This document shows, piece after piece, positions 19,117 through 27,603 of a DNA stretch of 64,000 nt. The DNA comes from Sporosarcina quadrami (GTDB lineage Bacteria > Bacillota > Bacilli > Bacillales_A > Planococcaceae): positions 186,001 through 250,000 of the forward strand of contig NZ_JACSQN010000001.1 in NCBI RefSeq assembly GCF_014836615.1, given 5' to 3'. The notes beneath the pieces were generated by a model that did no database searches, was not told where the DNA came from, and saw only the letters and a program-made list of their open reading frames with translations. The position numbers and the translations under genes are program-made. Each line of letters begins with the position of its first letter. The first letter of the stretch is position 1.

Positions 19117-19443
19117 TTAATCACATACTGTGTTAGCTAACTTTGTCACTGGCAGTTTTATAATCAAGCCACCTATTAACTCTTGGTTTTGAAGGTGTGG
19201 ATTGAGGGAATAAAATGCTGATAGCCTTTCGACAAATGTCGACTCTGGATCTGGATACATTGAAAGCAATGTTTCAATTGTATCTCCTTGTATCGTTGTA
19301 ACTTGTATTACTTGTATTTTCGGTTCAACGCACGGCGTATCTTCGCCGAAAAAAGCGGCAAGAGGGATTGTCCCATCAAAAAGATCCACCCGTACAATAT
19401 GAAAAATGAGAAATAATATAGCTGCGATAACGATTGTGCGCAT
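19117..19443 (-). CDS. Membrane-anchored LysM-like protein (YqfZ position)
   Basis: The 108-residue product has an N-terminal hydrophobic anchor (MRTIVIAAILFLIFHIV) and an extracytoplasmic region. The segment from about residue 45 (VTTIQGDTIETLL ... LNPHLQ ... GGLIIKLP) has the spacing of a LysM peptidoglycan-binding domain, though it is diverged. The syntenic B. subtilis gene is yqfZ, next to ispG and yqgB. ATG at 19443 follows GGGAGGG by 7 bases; the TTG at 19449 is less likely. It contains two cysteines (CVEPK and near the C-terminal end). Confidence 0.7.
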   Translation of the reverse strand: MRTIVIAAILFLIFHIVRVDLFDGTIPLAAFFGEDTPCVEPKIQVIQVTTIQGDTIETLLSMYPDPESTFVERLSAFYSLNPHLQNQELIGGLIIKLPVTKLANTVCD

Positions 19444-19490
19444 GAGCAATCCCTCCCTTCAAACACTATATGCATGAGGAGGGATTGTAT

Positions 19491-19994
19491 TCATCGAATC
19501 GCTTTTGGATAATACTTAAGAGCAAACAAAATATATGCGATATGAATAATGGACGTCACCAACGTGCTCCAAGTTTCCATCATAGGGAAGAAGTCGAATA
19601 AAATTGTAGATAATAGGGGGACTGTAATGCTCATAGCCGCAGTCCTCCATAAAAAGCGATATTCGACACGTTTTTTCAAGACTTTTCCGATTACAAGACC
19701 AATTGCTGCGAATAAGCTTATTCTTACAAATACATAAAAAGTAGCAATGACAAATTGGAAAATAAGAGCGGACGGATAAATTAAACCGCCCATCGTTTTG
19801 CTGTATTCATTCAATTCTGGTGAATCGACAAATAGTTCAGTATCTCCAAATAGGAAACGCCCAAAAGAGATGACAGTCATAATGGAGACGAAAAAGAACA
19901 CATATTTAATGACCCGTCCGATAGGCAATAACCGGAATGCTGCCAGCTTTTTTGGTTCGTGCAGCGAGGCAACGAATAATTGATGGAACTTCAC
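19491..19994 (-). CDS. yqgB: DUF1189 membrane protein (YqgB-like)
   Basis: 167-residue membrane protein with an opening amphipathic helix (FHQLFVASLHEPKKLAAFR, typical of DUF1189) and about four transmembrane segments: VFFFVSIMTVISFG, ALIFQFVIATFYVFV, ISITVPLLSTILFDF-like and a final one. The function is unknown. The start is GTG at 19994, ten bases after a GGGGGG tract. The position between yqfZ and sodA matches B. subtilis yqgB. Confidence 0.8.
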   Translation of the reverse strand: MKFHQLFVASLHEPKKLAAFRLLPIGRVIKYVFFFVSIMTVISFGRFLFGDTELFVDSPELNEYSKTMGGLIYPSALIFQFVIATFYVFVRISLFAAIGLVIGKVLKKRVEYRFLWRTAAMSITVPLLSTILFDFFPMMETWSTLVTSIIHIAYILFALKYYPKAIR

Positions 19995-20121
19995 AGAAAA
20001 GTACCCCCCCTTTAACTGAAATCAGTTTATCATTTTTCGGCATTTTAGTGGACATCAACGACCTCTATTTATAGGGTAAGAAATCAATATACGACAGAAT
20101 GATGACATTTTTAATATCAAT

Positions 20122-20138
20122 TGTTAAGGGAATGTAAA
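20122..20138 (-). promoter_or_regulatory. PhoP-box-like direct repeat near the Na/Pi cotransporter
   Basis: On the minus strand TTTACA-TTCCC-TTAACA forms two close matches to the PhoP repeat (TTAACA-like hexamers spaced by 5). Two weaker hexamers (TATTAA, TCATCA) continue at the same period. It lies about 90 bases upstream of the phosphate cotransporter gene but faces the other way, so its role is uncertain. Confidence 0.3.
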
Positions 20139-20226
20139 GATTTGCTCACTTCTATTTACAATCGGGACATACTATCAACATAATAAGGTTGTTATACATA
20201 TAAGCATGATGGAGGTTGACTGTTGA

Positions 20227-21858
20227 ATGGATGTTAATTGGCAAGAGATGCTGTTTCAATTTATAGGGGGTCTCGGAATCTTCCTATTCGCCATAAAGTA
20301 CATGGGTGACGGTTTGCAAAAAGCAGCGGGAGACCGATTAAGATCGATTTTAGATCGTTTTACGACAAATCCTTTCATGGGTGTATTAGTCGGTATCATC
20401 GTCACCGTCCTTATACAATCAAGTTCAGGTACGACAGTCATTACCGTAGGATTGGTAAGCGCAGGTTTCATGACATTGCGTCAGGCTATTGGTGTCATAA
20501 TGGGCGCCAATATTGGTACAACGATTACGGCTTTTATTATCGGTCTTGACGTAGGTGCATACGCATTGCCAATTATGGCATTTGGAGCATTTCTCATCTT
20601 TTTCATCAAAAAGAATTCTATTAAAAATATGGGTGAAGTCATTTTCGGTTTCGGTGGATTATTCCTCGGATTGGAACTGATGAGCGCAGGCATGAAACCG
20701 CTCAGTTCTTTGTCGGCTTTTTCGGACTTTACCGTGACGATGGCAGATCATCCCTTACTAGGTGTAGTCGCAGGTACAGTATTTACACTTATTGTACAGA
20801 GTTCGAGTGCGACTGTCGGGATTTTGCAAGGCTTGTACGCTGAAAATCTTGTTGATTTGCAAGCAGCGTTGCCAGTATTGTTTGGCGATAACATCGGTAC
20901 GACAATTACAGCGATTCTTGCTTCAATTGGCGCTTCTGTAGCTGCAAGACGTGCTGCGGCAACACATGTATTATTCAATATTGTCGGCGCAATCGTATTC
21001 TTGATATTGCTTCATCCTTTTACATTGTATGTTGAATGGATTGCGGGTGTATTGAATCTCGAAAGCAAAATGCAAATTGCATTTGCCCACGGAACATTTA
21101 ACGTCGTAAATACGTTGATCCAGTTCCCTTTAATTGGAGCATGGGCGTTATTTGTTACTAAAATCATTCCAGGTAAGGATGTAACGATTGAATACAAACC
21201 GAAGCATCTGGATCCAAACTTTATTAACCAGTCACCTGCTGTAGCGATTGGACAAGCAAAAGAAGAAATTATTCGTATGGGTGATTTTGCAGTGCAAGGT
21301 CTTGAAGAGACCTACGAATATTTAAAAACAAGCAATAAACGAAATGCAGAAACTGCTTATCAAATTGAAGATGCAATTAATAACTTAGATCGAAAAATTA
21401 CTGATTATCTTGTGGAAATTTCTGCGGTTAATATTTCACCGGTTGAATCAGCTCGACATGTCATGTTAATGGATACGGTTAGGGACATTGAACGGATCGG
21501 AGACCACTTTGAAAACATCATTGAACTAATTGATTTTAGAGAGGTAAATAAAGTGAAATTGACCGAAGATGCGATGGACGATTTGACTGAAATGTTTACA
21601 TTGACTATTGGAACAGTAGACAAGGCAATTCGTTCATTGGATACAAATGACATTGAATTGGCAAAAACAGTTGCTGAGCAAGAAGATCTTATTGATAAGA
21701 TGGAACGTAAATTTAGAAAAAATCATATTGTACGTCTTAATGGCGGTCATTGTTCAGCACAAGCAGGCATTGTATTTGTTGATATTGTTTCCAATTTGGA
21801 ACGTATTGGTGACCATGCGGTAAATATCGCAGAAGCAATTTTAGGAAAACGCGTGTAA
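20227..21858 (+). CDS. Na+/phosphate cotransporter with C-terminal PhoU-like domain
   Basis: Sodium-coupled phosphate transport family (NptA/PNaS type). The 543-residue product has two internally repeated transport modules with the signature QSSSGTT (about residues 59-65) and QSSSAT (about 195-200), plus repeated GANIGTTITA and GDNIGTTITA motifs. About eight membrane segments lie in residues 10-315. The C-terminal 200 residues are helical and PhoU-like (RDIERIGDHFENIIEL and NLERIGDHAVNIAEA). The start is ATG after GGAGGT. B. subtilis has no equivalent here. yqgC follows 15 bases later. Confidence 0.92.
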   Translation: MDVNWQEMLFQFIGGLGIFLFAIKYMGDGLQKAAGDRLRSILDRFTTNPFMGVLVGIIVTVLIQSSSGTTVITVGLVSAGFMTLRQAIGVIMGANIGTTITAFIIGLDVGAYALPIMAFGAFLIFFIKKNSIKNMGEVIFGFGGLFLGLELMSAGMKPLSSLSAFSDFTVTMADHPLLGVVAGTVFTLIVQSSSATVGILQGLYAENLVDLQAALPVLFGDNIGTTITAILASIGASVAARRAAATHVLFNIVGAIVFLILLHPFTLYVEWIAGVLNLESKMQIAFAHGTFNVVNTLIQFPLIGAWALFVTKIIPGKDVTIEYKPKHLDPNFINQSPAVAIGQAKEEIIRMGDFAVQGLEETYEYLKTSNKRNAETAYQIEDAINNLDRKITDYLVEISAVNISPVESARHVMLMDTVRDIERIGDHFENIIELIDFREVNKVKLTEDAMDDLTEMFTLTIGTVDKAIRSLDTNDIELAKTVAEQEDLIDKMERKFRKNHIVRLNGGHCSAQAGIVFVDIVSNLERIGDHAVNIAEAILGKRV

Positions 21859-21873
21859 AGAGGAGGGATAGCA

Positions 21874-22359
21874 TTGGAAATTATCGGATGGATTGTAGCT
21901 ATCGTCATGTTTGTCGTCGCATTTATCGGATTGATTTATCCAATAATCCCTTCTGTTTTCTTTATTGTTGGTGGATTTCTGCTGTATGGCTGGATAGTAT
22001 CATTTGAGGACATGGGATGGATTTTCTGGATTATCCAAGTACTTTTTGTCATTTTATTGTTTGGAGCAGATACACTTGCAAACGTTGTTGGTGTGAAAAA
22101 GTTTGGCGGTTCAAAAGCAGGGATGTGGGGAAGTACGATAGGGTTATTGATCGGTCCATTCATCATACCGGTTGCAGGGATTTTAATTGGCCCCTTCCTA
22201 GGAGCCGTTATAGCCGAACTGTTATTTTCACGCACAGGACTTAAACAGTCATTAATGACAGGAGTTGGATCTTTGGTCGGATTCTTAACTTCGATTGTCA
22301 CGAAAGGCTTTGTAATGCTTCTAATGATTGGCATTTTTATTATTTTCATTGCCATATAA
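21874..22359 (+). CDS. yqgC: DUF456 membrane protein (YqgC-like)
   Basis: 161-residue, very hydrophobic protein with four to five transmembrane segments and glycine-rich stretches (GMWGSTIGLLIGPFIIPVAG and LIGPFLGAVIAELLF), typical of DUF456. The function is unknown. It starts with TTG, 7 bases after AGGAGGG. It follows the cotransporter closely and precedes sodA as in B. subtilis. Confidence 0.85.
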   Translation: MEIIGWIVAIVMFVVAFIGLIYPIIPSVFFIVGGFLLYGWIVSFEDMGWIFWIIQVLFVILLFGADTLANVVGVKKFGGSKAGMWGSTIGLLIGPFIIPVAGILIGPFLGAVIAELLFSRTGLKQSLMTGVGSLVGFLTSIVTKGFVMLLMIGIFIIFIAI

Positions 22360-22442
22360 TTCATTTCAATTGAATGACATCTTCTCTTTTGATAATGTTA
22401 AAGGGTAGGAAAAATCACTATCACACGAGGAGGAATGTACAA

Positions 22443-23045
22443 ATGGCTTACACATTACCAGAATTACCATATGCTTATGACGCACTAGAGCCTCATATCG
22501 ACAAAGAAACGATGAACATTCACCACACGAAACATCACAATACGTATGTAACAAACGTAAACAACGCGTTGAAAGGTCATGAAGAGTTAGCTTCTAAATC
22601 TGTTGAAGAACTAATTGCTGACATGGATGCTATTCCTGAAGATATCCGTACAGCTGTCCGTAATAACGGTGGTGGACATGCTAACCACTCTTTCTTCTGG
22701 AAAACGCTTTCTCCGAATGGAGGCGGCAACCCTACTGGCGAATTGGCTGAGGCGATCGACAAGAAGTTCGGCAGCTTTGACGCATTTAAAGAAGAGTTTG
22801 CAAAAGCTGCTACAACTCGTTTCGGTTCAGGTTGGGCATGGCTTGTTTCAAATAATGGCGAACTTGAAATCACATCGACGCCAAACCAAGATTCACCATT
22901 AATGGACGGCAAAAAGCCGGTTCTAGGTCTTGACGTTTGGGAGCATGCATACTATTTGAACTATCAGAACAGACGCCCTGATTATATTTCAGCATTTTGG
23001 AATGTAGTAGATTGGGACGCTGTCGCTAAAAATTTTAAAAATTAA
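22443..23045 (+). CDS. sodA: Superoxide dismutase [Mn/Fe]
   Basis: Converts superoxide to hydrogen peroxide and oxygen in the cytosol. The 200-residue product shows metal ligands in [13 protein letters not shown] (first His), [10 protein letters not shown] (second His) and [19 protein letters not shown] (Asp and third His). GSGWAWLV and WNVVDWD are family hallmarks, and the pattern fits the Mn-preferring Bacillus SodA. GAGGAGG precedes the ATG; an in-frame extension to 22374 lacks homology and a ribosome site. It is followed by its own terminator. Confidence 0.97.
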   Translation: MAYTLPELPYAYDALEPHIDKETMNIHHTKHHNTYVTNVNNALKGHEELASKSVEELIADMDAIPEDIRTAVRNNGGGHANHSFFWKTLSPNGGGNPTGELAEAIDKKFGSFDAFKEEFAKAATTRFGSGWAWLVSNNGELEITSTPNQDSPLMDGKKPVLGLDVWEHAYYLNYQNRRPDYISAFWNVVDWDAVAKNFKN

Positions 23046-23062
23046 TTTCTAATATGCAACTA

Positions 23063-23099
23063 AGCATACGTCCTGTTCGTCAGGATGTATGCTTTTTAT
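23063..23099 (+). terminator. Intrinsic terminator after sodA
   Basis: GCATACGTCCTG pairs with CAGGATGTATGC, loop TTCGT, followed by TTTTTA. Confidence 0.92.
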
Positions 23100-23150
23100 A
23101 TTGCGAAATGCTATAATGCAATGTGAACTAAACTTGTTAGGGGAATTATT

Positions 23151-25346
23151 ATGAAGAAGCCTATGCGCAAAGTGGACCAAGCAAAAATCCGGCAACGAAA
23201 ACATATCGCTTTCAGGATGAATTTACTGTTCTTTTCCATTTTCATCTTGTTTTCCATGTTGATTTTCAGACTTGGCTATTTGCAAATCGTTAAAGGTGAA
23301 ACTTATGCCAAACTGTTAGAGAAGACCGAAGAAATTCCGGTAAATACAAGTGTCCCAAGAGGAAGAATCTATGACCGTACTGGTAAAATACTTGTAGACA
23401 ATAAACCTATGAATGCCATTACATATACTAAGACAACTTCCACAACGTCTGCACAGATGCTGGAAATTGCGGAAGATTTATCTGAACTTATCAATCAAGA
23501 TACGAAGCGAGTAACTTTAGGAGACAAACGTGACTTCTGGATACTAAAGAATCCTAAAAAAGCGGCAAAGAAAGTTAGTCCGGAGGAAATAAAAAAAATT
23601 AGTTCAAATGGTACTGTTTCTAAAAGTGATATACAACGCAAAATAAACAAGTTGACAAGAGAAAGAATAACGGATGAGGAAATTAATTCCTTTACCGACC
23701 ATGATTTAGAAGTTTTGGCGATTTACCGTGAAATGATGTCAGGATATGCTTATTCGCCTCAAATTATTAAAAGTACCAATGTGACCGACCAAGAATTTGC
23801 TGCGGTATCAGAGCGCCTTGGTGACTTGAAAGGGATAAATACGACAACTGATTGGAATCGCGTCAAGTTTTCAAGTAGTACAATTCTTGGGACTATGACA
23901 AGTTCAGTAGAAGGTATCCCGAAATCGCATCTTAATTATTATTTAGCGCGTGATTATTCAAGAAACGACCGCATCGGCAGAAGTTATTTTGAACAGCAGT
24001 ATGAAGAGTTGTTAAAAGGTCAAAAGACGATAGTTAAAAACATTAAAGACAGAACAGGACGTGTCGTTGAGACAAAGACCGTGAGAGAAGGGGTTCCCGG
24101 CAAAGATCTAGTCCTTTCAATGGATAGTGAGCAACAGGAATTTTTGGAACAACTATTATCTGAAAAATTATTAGAAATGAAGAAAGATCCAAAAGCAGGA
24201 TTGCTCGACCGGGCTTTTATTGTAATGATGGATCCTAATAATGGGGAAGTCTTGGCGTTAGTTGGCAAGAGACTTGTGAAAGATTCAGATACAGGCAAAT
24301 GGGACGTTCATGATTATGCGTATGGAACTTTCACAGCCGCTTATGAAGTTGGTTCCACTGTGAAATTGGCCACTGTACTTACGGGGTATAGTGAAAATGT
24401 TTTATCTGTCGGTGAAGTGAAGATTGATGAACCGATCTATATTAGTGGCACAGCGAAGAAAGCGTCACTCTTTAATCAGTTTGGTCGTGTTCCTATTAAT
24501 GACATACAAGCGTTGGGACGTTCTTCCAACGTCTATATGTTCAAGATTGCGATGTCTATGGGTAATGCCGTTTATAGGCCACATAAATCGTTACCAATTG
24601 ATAAAGGAGCTTTTGACAGATTACGTAATTCTTACGCTTCTTTCGGGTTAGGTGTGAAAACTGAAATCGATTTGCCAGGAGAATTTTCAGGGTTCCCTGG
24701 CACAGACACAATTTCTGGTAAGTTACTCGACTTTTCAATTGGACAGTTTGATACCTATACACCATTACAACTGCTGCAATATGTATCGACAGTCGCAAAT
24801 GGAGGGAATAGGGTTGCGCCAAAAATATTGAAAGAAATAAGAGAACCTTCCGTTGACGGAGAAACGTTAGGATCTTTACTTCAAGAGACGGATGTGAAAG
24901 TGTTAAATCACATTAACAATACTGAAGAAGAAATTGAACAAGTGAAAAAGGGTATGCATTACACATACTTCGGACCAAATGGAACAGGACACAATCTGTT
25001 TGACGGAGCTTCATATACTCCAGCTGGTAAAACGGGTACTGCCCAAACTTCTTACTATGGAGATGATCGTAGCAAGTACGGAATGGCATCTGTGAATTTG
25101 ACGCATATAGGTTTTGCACCAGCGGAAAATCCAGAAGTCGCTTATGCATTCGTAATTCCGTACGCTTCAACAAACCGGGCGGATTATAAGTTTGCGAATA
25201 AAGCGATGGGCGAACTTGTCAGACAATCGTTAGACAATTATTTTGAACTGAAAGAACAACGACTGTCTGTTAACAATGTTGAAACAACTAGTCAAGCAAT
25301 CGAGCGTCGTCATGAATTAGATGAGAACGATTCAGACGAAGAGTAA
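23151..25346 (+). CDS. pbpA: Penicillin-binding protein 2A-like peptidoglycan transpeptidase (class B)
   Basis: Cross-links peptidoglycan for cell elongation (PbpA/PBP2 group). The 731-residue product has a cytoplasmic basic N-terminus and a single transmembrane anchor (about residues 24-47). A dimerisation/pedestal domain begins with the RGRIYDRTG motif near residue 76. The transpeptidase domain has active-site Ser402 in GSTVK, S458-S-N460 and K627-T-G. A short acidic tail ends the protein. The start follows TTAGGGG. Position after sodA equals that of B. subtilis pbpA, but the pst phosphate operon that follows there is missing. Confidence 0.95.
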   Translation: MKKPMRKVDQAKIRQRKHIAFRMNLLFFSIFILFSMLIFRLGYLQIVKGETYAKLLEKTEEIPVNTSVPRGRIYDRTGKILVDNKPMNAITYTKTTSTTSAQMLEIAEDLSELINQDTKRVTLGDKRDFWILKNPKKAAKKVSPEEIKKISSNGTVSKSDIQRKINKLTRERITDEEINSFTDHDLEVLAIYREMMSGYAYSPQIIKSTNVTDQEFAAVSERLGDLKGINTTTDWNRVKFSSSTILGTMTSSVEGIPKSHLNYYLARDYSRNDRIGRSYFEQQYEELLKGQKTIVKNIKDRTGRVVETKTVREGVPGKDLVLSMDSEQQEFLEQLLSEKLLEMKKDPKAGLLDRAFIVMMDPNNGEVLALVGKRLVKDSDTGKWDVHDYAYGTFTAAYEVGSTVKLATVLTGYSENVLSVGEVKIDEPIYISGTAKKASLFNQFGRVPINDIQALGRSSNVYMFKIAMSMGNAVYRPHKSLPIDKGAFDRLRNSYASFGLGVKTEIDLPGEFSGFPGTDTISGKLLDFSIGQFDTYTPLQLLQYVSTVANGGNRVAPKILKEIREPSVDGETLGSLLQETDVKVLNHINNTEEEIEQVKKGMHYTYFGPNGTGHNLFDGASYTPAGKTGTAQTSYYGDDRSKYGMASVNLTHIGFAPAENPEVAYAFVIPYASTNRADYKFANKAMGELVRQSLDNYFELKEQRLSVNNVETTSQAIERRHELDENDSDEE

Positions 25347-25386
25347 AAAGCTGCCTTATGCCGATCGGCATAGGGCAGCTTTTATC
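25346..25386. terminator. Bidirectional terminator between pbpA and the MltG-like gene
   Basis: AAAAGCTGCC and GGCAGCTTTT outer arms with inner TATGCCGATCGGCATA, and T-rich on both strands. Confidence 0.93.
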
Positions 25387-25864
25387 ATTTTTTTGTATTG
25401 GTTATAACACCAGCAATTTCTTTAATGGACATCGTGGAATCAAGTTCGTATTCTCCGATTTGGATGCGTCCTGCTAAGTGATTATCAGAGAGGAATTGTT
25501 CCAATTCTTTACTAGAAGAAATTATTCCCGAACGCTCAAGTTTCTCGGAAACAATAGTGGAATTTGAACCTGATTCTATCGAGAGGACCGTTTTGACAAG
25601 AGACTCTTTTACAACTTCAGTAACTGGTTCCGATTTTTCTTTTTCAACTGGCTTTGAGGTCGTCTGGCCTTGATTTGATGAAGAAGATAGTGTCTGTGCT
25701 ACTGCTAATTCTTCTTTCACGCGGTCAAGTTCCATCCGCACTTTTTTTAATTCAGCTTCTGAATTTTGTGTTGAAGCTGTCAGATTCTCCGGATTTGTGA
25801 AATACAAAATTGCTGCTGACAAGATGCAACCGATTCCTATACTTCTAAATACGATTTTCATCAT
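25385..25864 (-). CDS. Membrane-anchored protein with MltG/YceG N-terminal-like domain
   Basis: The 159-residue product has an N-terminal membrane segment (about residues 6-22), a coiled-coil stretch (EAELKKVRMELDRVKEELAV), a Ser/Lys/Glu-rich linker and a C-terminal domain of about 60 residues. That domain has the pattern of the LysM-like part of MltG endolytic transglycosylase (IESGSNSTIVSEKLERSGII ... GEYELDSTMSIKEIAGVI). The catalytic transglycosylase domain is absent. I infer an envelope-localised accessory protein. It overlaps the upstream gene by 4 bases. Confidence 0.7.
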   Translation of the reverse strand: MMKIVFRSIGIGCILSAAILYFTNPENLTASTQNSEAELKKVRMELDRVKEELAVAQTLSSSSNQGQTTSKPVEKEKSEPVTEVVKESLVKTVLSIESGSNSTIVSEKLERSGIISSSKELEQFLSDNHLAGRIQIGEYELDSTMSIKEIAGVITNTKK

Positions 25865-26217
25865 ACTGTAGCACCTCTTGATTTTAACACTTCCAGCACT
25901 TGGTCATTTGCTAGAGAGGAGCGCTTTGCGATTTCATTGACAGAATACCCTTGAGCGTGAAGTGATAGGATTTGATTGATAATGATTTCATGAACAGGTT
26001 TGTTTTTTACAGGTTGTGTTTTGGCGATTGTACTGACGCCAATCATCAGTTCCTCTTCAACAGCACGAAGTCGTTTTTTTAGTTGATTTGTTTCGTGGTG
26101 CAGGCTTATGGAGATATTTTCGATGTCTTCTTCATGTCCACTGGAAGACTTGCCGAAAAAGAAGGATAAAATTATGCTTATAAGTCCGATGATTAATAAG
26201 ATGAGTGTTATATCCAC
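25861..26217 (-). CDS. Small membrane-anchored coiled-coil protein with helix-turn-helix-like tail (DUF6115/SwrB-like architecture)
   Basis: The 118-residue product has one N-terminal transmembrane segment (ITLILLIIGLISIILSFFFG). A coiled coil (HHETNQLKKRLRAVEEELM) follows, and then a C-terminal helix-turn-helix-like segment (QILSLHAQGYSVNEIAKRSSLANDQVLEVLKSRG). The same order occurs in SwrB/YlxL of the flagellar operon, but sequence identity is not claimed. It is coupled (ATGA) to the MltG-like gene. The function is unknown. Confidence 0.68.
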   Translation of the reverse strand: MDITLILLIIGLISIILSFFFGKSSSGHEEDIENISISLHHETNQLKKRLRAVEEELMIGVSTIAKTQPVKNKPVHEIIINQILSLHAQGYSVNEIAKRSSLANDQVLEVLKSRGATV

Positions 26218-26296
26218 TTGAAACGCCTCCGAAAATAGAATACTTTGTTCCTATAGTATCATATGGATGAAAATATTGTAATTTGAAACTTTCTAC

Positions 26297-26324
26297 TTTA
26301 CATACACGTGTGATATGATACAAT
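26297..26324 (+). promoter_or_regulatory. SigmaA promoter for rpmG
   Basis: TTTACA, a 16-base spacer and TACAAT, 65 bases upstream of the L33 gene. Confidence 0.7.
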
Positions 26325-26388
26325 TAAAAAGTCGTATAAATCATGCTCATATTTTAATTTATATTGCTAATGAGTGGGAGGGACAACA

Positions 26389-26538
26389 ATGCGCGTAAAT
26401 ATTACACTTGCTTGCACAGATTGTGGAGAGCGTAATTACACTTCAAAGAAAAACAAGCGTAACAATCCGGAACGTCTTGAAATGAAAAAATATTGCTCAC
26501 GTGAAAAGAAACAAACTTTGCACCGTGAAACAAAATAA
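26389..26538 (+). CDS. rpmG: 50S ribosomal protein L33
   Basis: 49-residue basic protein: begins [20 protein letters not shown] and ends [10 protein letters not shown]. It carries the CxxC pair (CTDC) and a third cysteine in KKYCSREKK, the same pattern as the B. subtilis RpmGA form at this locus. It is read directly from the sequence. GGGAGGG precedes the ATG by 7 bases, and promoter and terminator are both visible, so it is a single-gene unit. Confidence 0.95.
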   Translation: MRVNITLACTDCGERNYTSKKNKRNNPERLEMKKYCSREKKQTLHRETK

Positions 26539-26547
26539 TCGCTCATG

Positions 26548-26579
26548 CCAAAACCTTTAAAGGGTTTTGGTTTTTTATT
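26548..26579 (+). terminator. Intrinsic terminator after rpmG
   Basis: CCAAAACCTTT/AAAGGGTTTTGG stem with TTTTTT directly after it. Confidence 0.9.
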
Positions 26580-26599
26580 TCAAAATGGGGGAATAGTAG

Positions 26600-27181
26600 A
26601 TGGGAAAAGTTGAAATACGCAAATCTGTCCTTAAATTACTTAATAATATGTTTGAATATGAACATGATCGAAAATCAGCAGTTATAATGAATCAACTAAT
26701 TGAAAGCGATTCGTTCAAAAAGGCCAAATGTGTCGCTGTTACGATTTCAAGATATCCTGAAGTGGATACCCGTCCAATAATTAAATACGCTTGGCAGATG
26801 GGTAAACGAGTTGCAGTTCCGAAATGTAATGCTAGAACAAGGGAGATGGATTTTCGCACGATCAACTCCTTTGAAGATTTGGAAACAGTTTATATGGACT
26901 TGCTTGAACCGATTGAATCAAAGACAAAATCGGTTAGAAAAGATGAAATCGATTTACAAATTGTACCAGGCGTCGTGTTTTCCAAAGAAGGTTACAGAAT
27001 CGGTTTTGGCGGTGGTTATTACGATAGATACTTGGAACAATACAAAGGGGATAGTGTATCGTTAGCCTTTGAAATTCAGATGATGAATGAAGTTCCTGTT
27101 CAATCGCATGATTTACCGGTAGATCGGATTATTACTGAAAATCAAATGATAGATTGCACATGTCATCGGAGTAACTTATGA
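26600..27181 (+). CDS. yqgN: 5-formyltetrahydrofolate cyclo-ligase
   Basis: Converts 5-formyl-THF to 5,10-methenyl-THF with ATP, recycling folate one-carbon units. The 193-residue product has an N-terminal basic helix, VAVPKCNAR and the diagnostic C-terminal motif VPGVVFSKEGYRIGFGGGYYDRYL, split here over residues about 120-143. GGGGG lies upstream. It overlaps yqgQ by 4 bases. Links to folD (56020) and gcvT (37122) in the same pathway, elsewhere in the window. Confidence 0.93.
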   Translation: MGKVEIRKSVLKLLNNMFEYEHDRKSAVIMNQLIESDSFKKAKCVAVTISRYPEVDTRPIIKYAWQMGKRVAVPKCNARTREMDFRTINSFEDLETVYMDLLEPIESKTKSVRKDEIDLQIVPGVVFSKEGYRIGFGGGYYDRYLEQYKGDSVSLAFEIQMMNEVPVQSHDLPVDRIITENQMIDCTCHRSNL

Positions 27182-27372
27182 AAACTTATTTTGACGTTCT
27201 CCAATTACTTAAGCGATTCGGTGTCTTCATCTATACAGGTGACAGGAATACAGATTTGGAATTAATGCTAACAGAAGTAAAAGACCTTTTTGAGAATGGT
27301 CTTCTAATGAAAGAAGACTATTTGGTGGCAGTGCTTATCCTTCGTCAGCAAATGAGTAATACAAGTAAGTAA
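27178..27372 (+). CDS. yqgQ: YqgQ family (DUF910) small protein
   Basis: 64-residue helical protein, MKTYFDVLQLLKRFGVFIYTG at the N-terminus, matching the DUF910/YqgQ family; the function is unknown. It overlaps the yqgN stop (ATGA). In B. subtilis it precedes glcK, but here glucokinase and the rhomboid protease yqgP are absent and the next gene is an LTA synthase. Confidence 0.85.
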   Translation: MKTYFDVLQLLKRFGVFIYTGDRNTDLELMLTEVKDLFENGLLMKEDYLVAVLILRQQMSNTSK

Positions 27373-27603
27373 AAGAGACATATGATAAATGATTGAGATA
27401 GTCAGTTGGAAGATGATGCTATTCACTTATTCATTGTTCACAACATAGTTTAATGGTATGCAAAAAAATCAAGATTATCTTAGGATAATTGAAACTTTTT
27501 ATGGTTTCATTCGTCTTATATATATAGCCTGTCCAAAAGTTATAAGAGAGCGGGCTCACTCAGTTGATTATAGTTAAACGAGTTTTTGAAAGGAAGGGAA
27601 ATA

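Noticed and set aside
22374-22442. Longer N-terminus of SodA
   Set aside because: No similarity to superoxide dismutase and no ribosome site; the GAGGAGG site serves the ATG at 22443.
27373-27603. Leader RNA before yqgS
   Set aside because: A 230-base AT-rich gap with only a weak hairpin (GAAAC/GTTTC); no recognisable riboswitch or gene.
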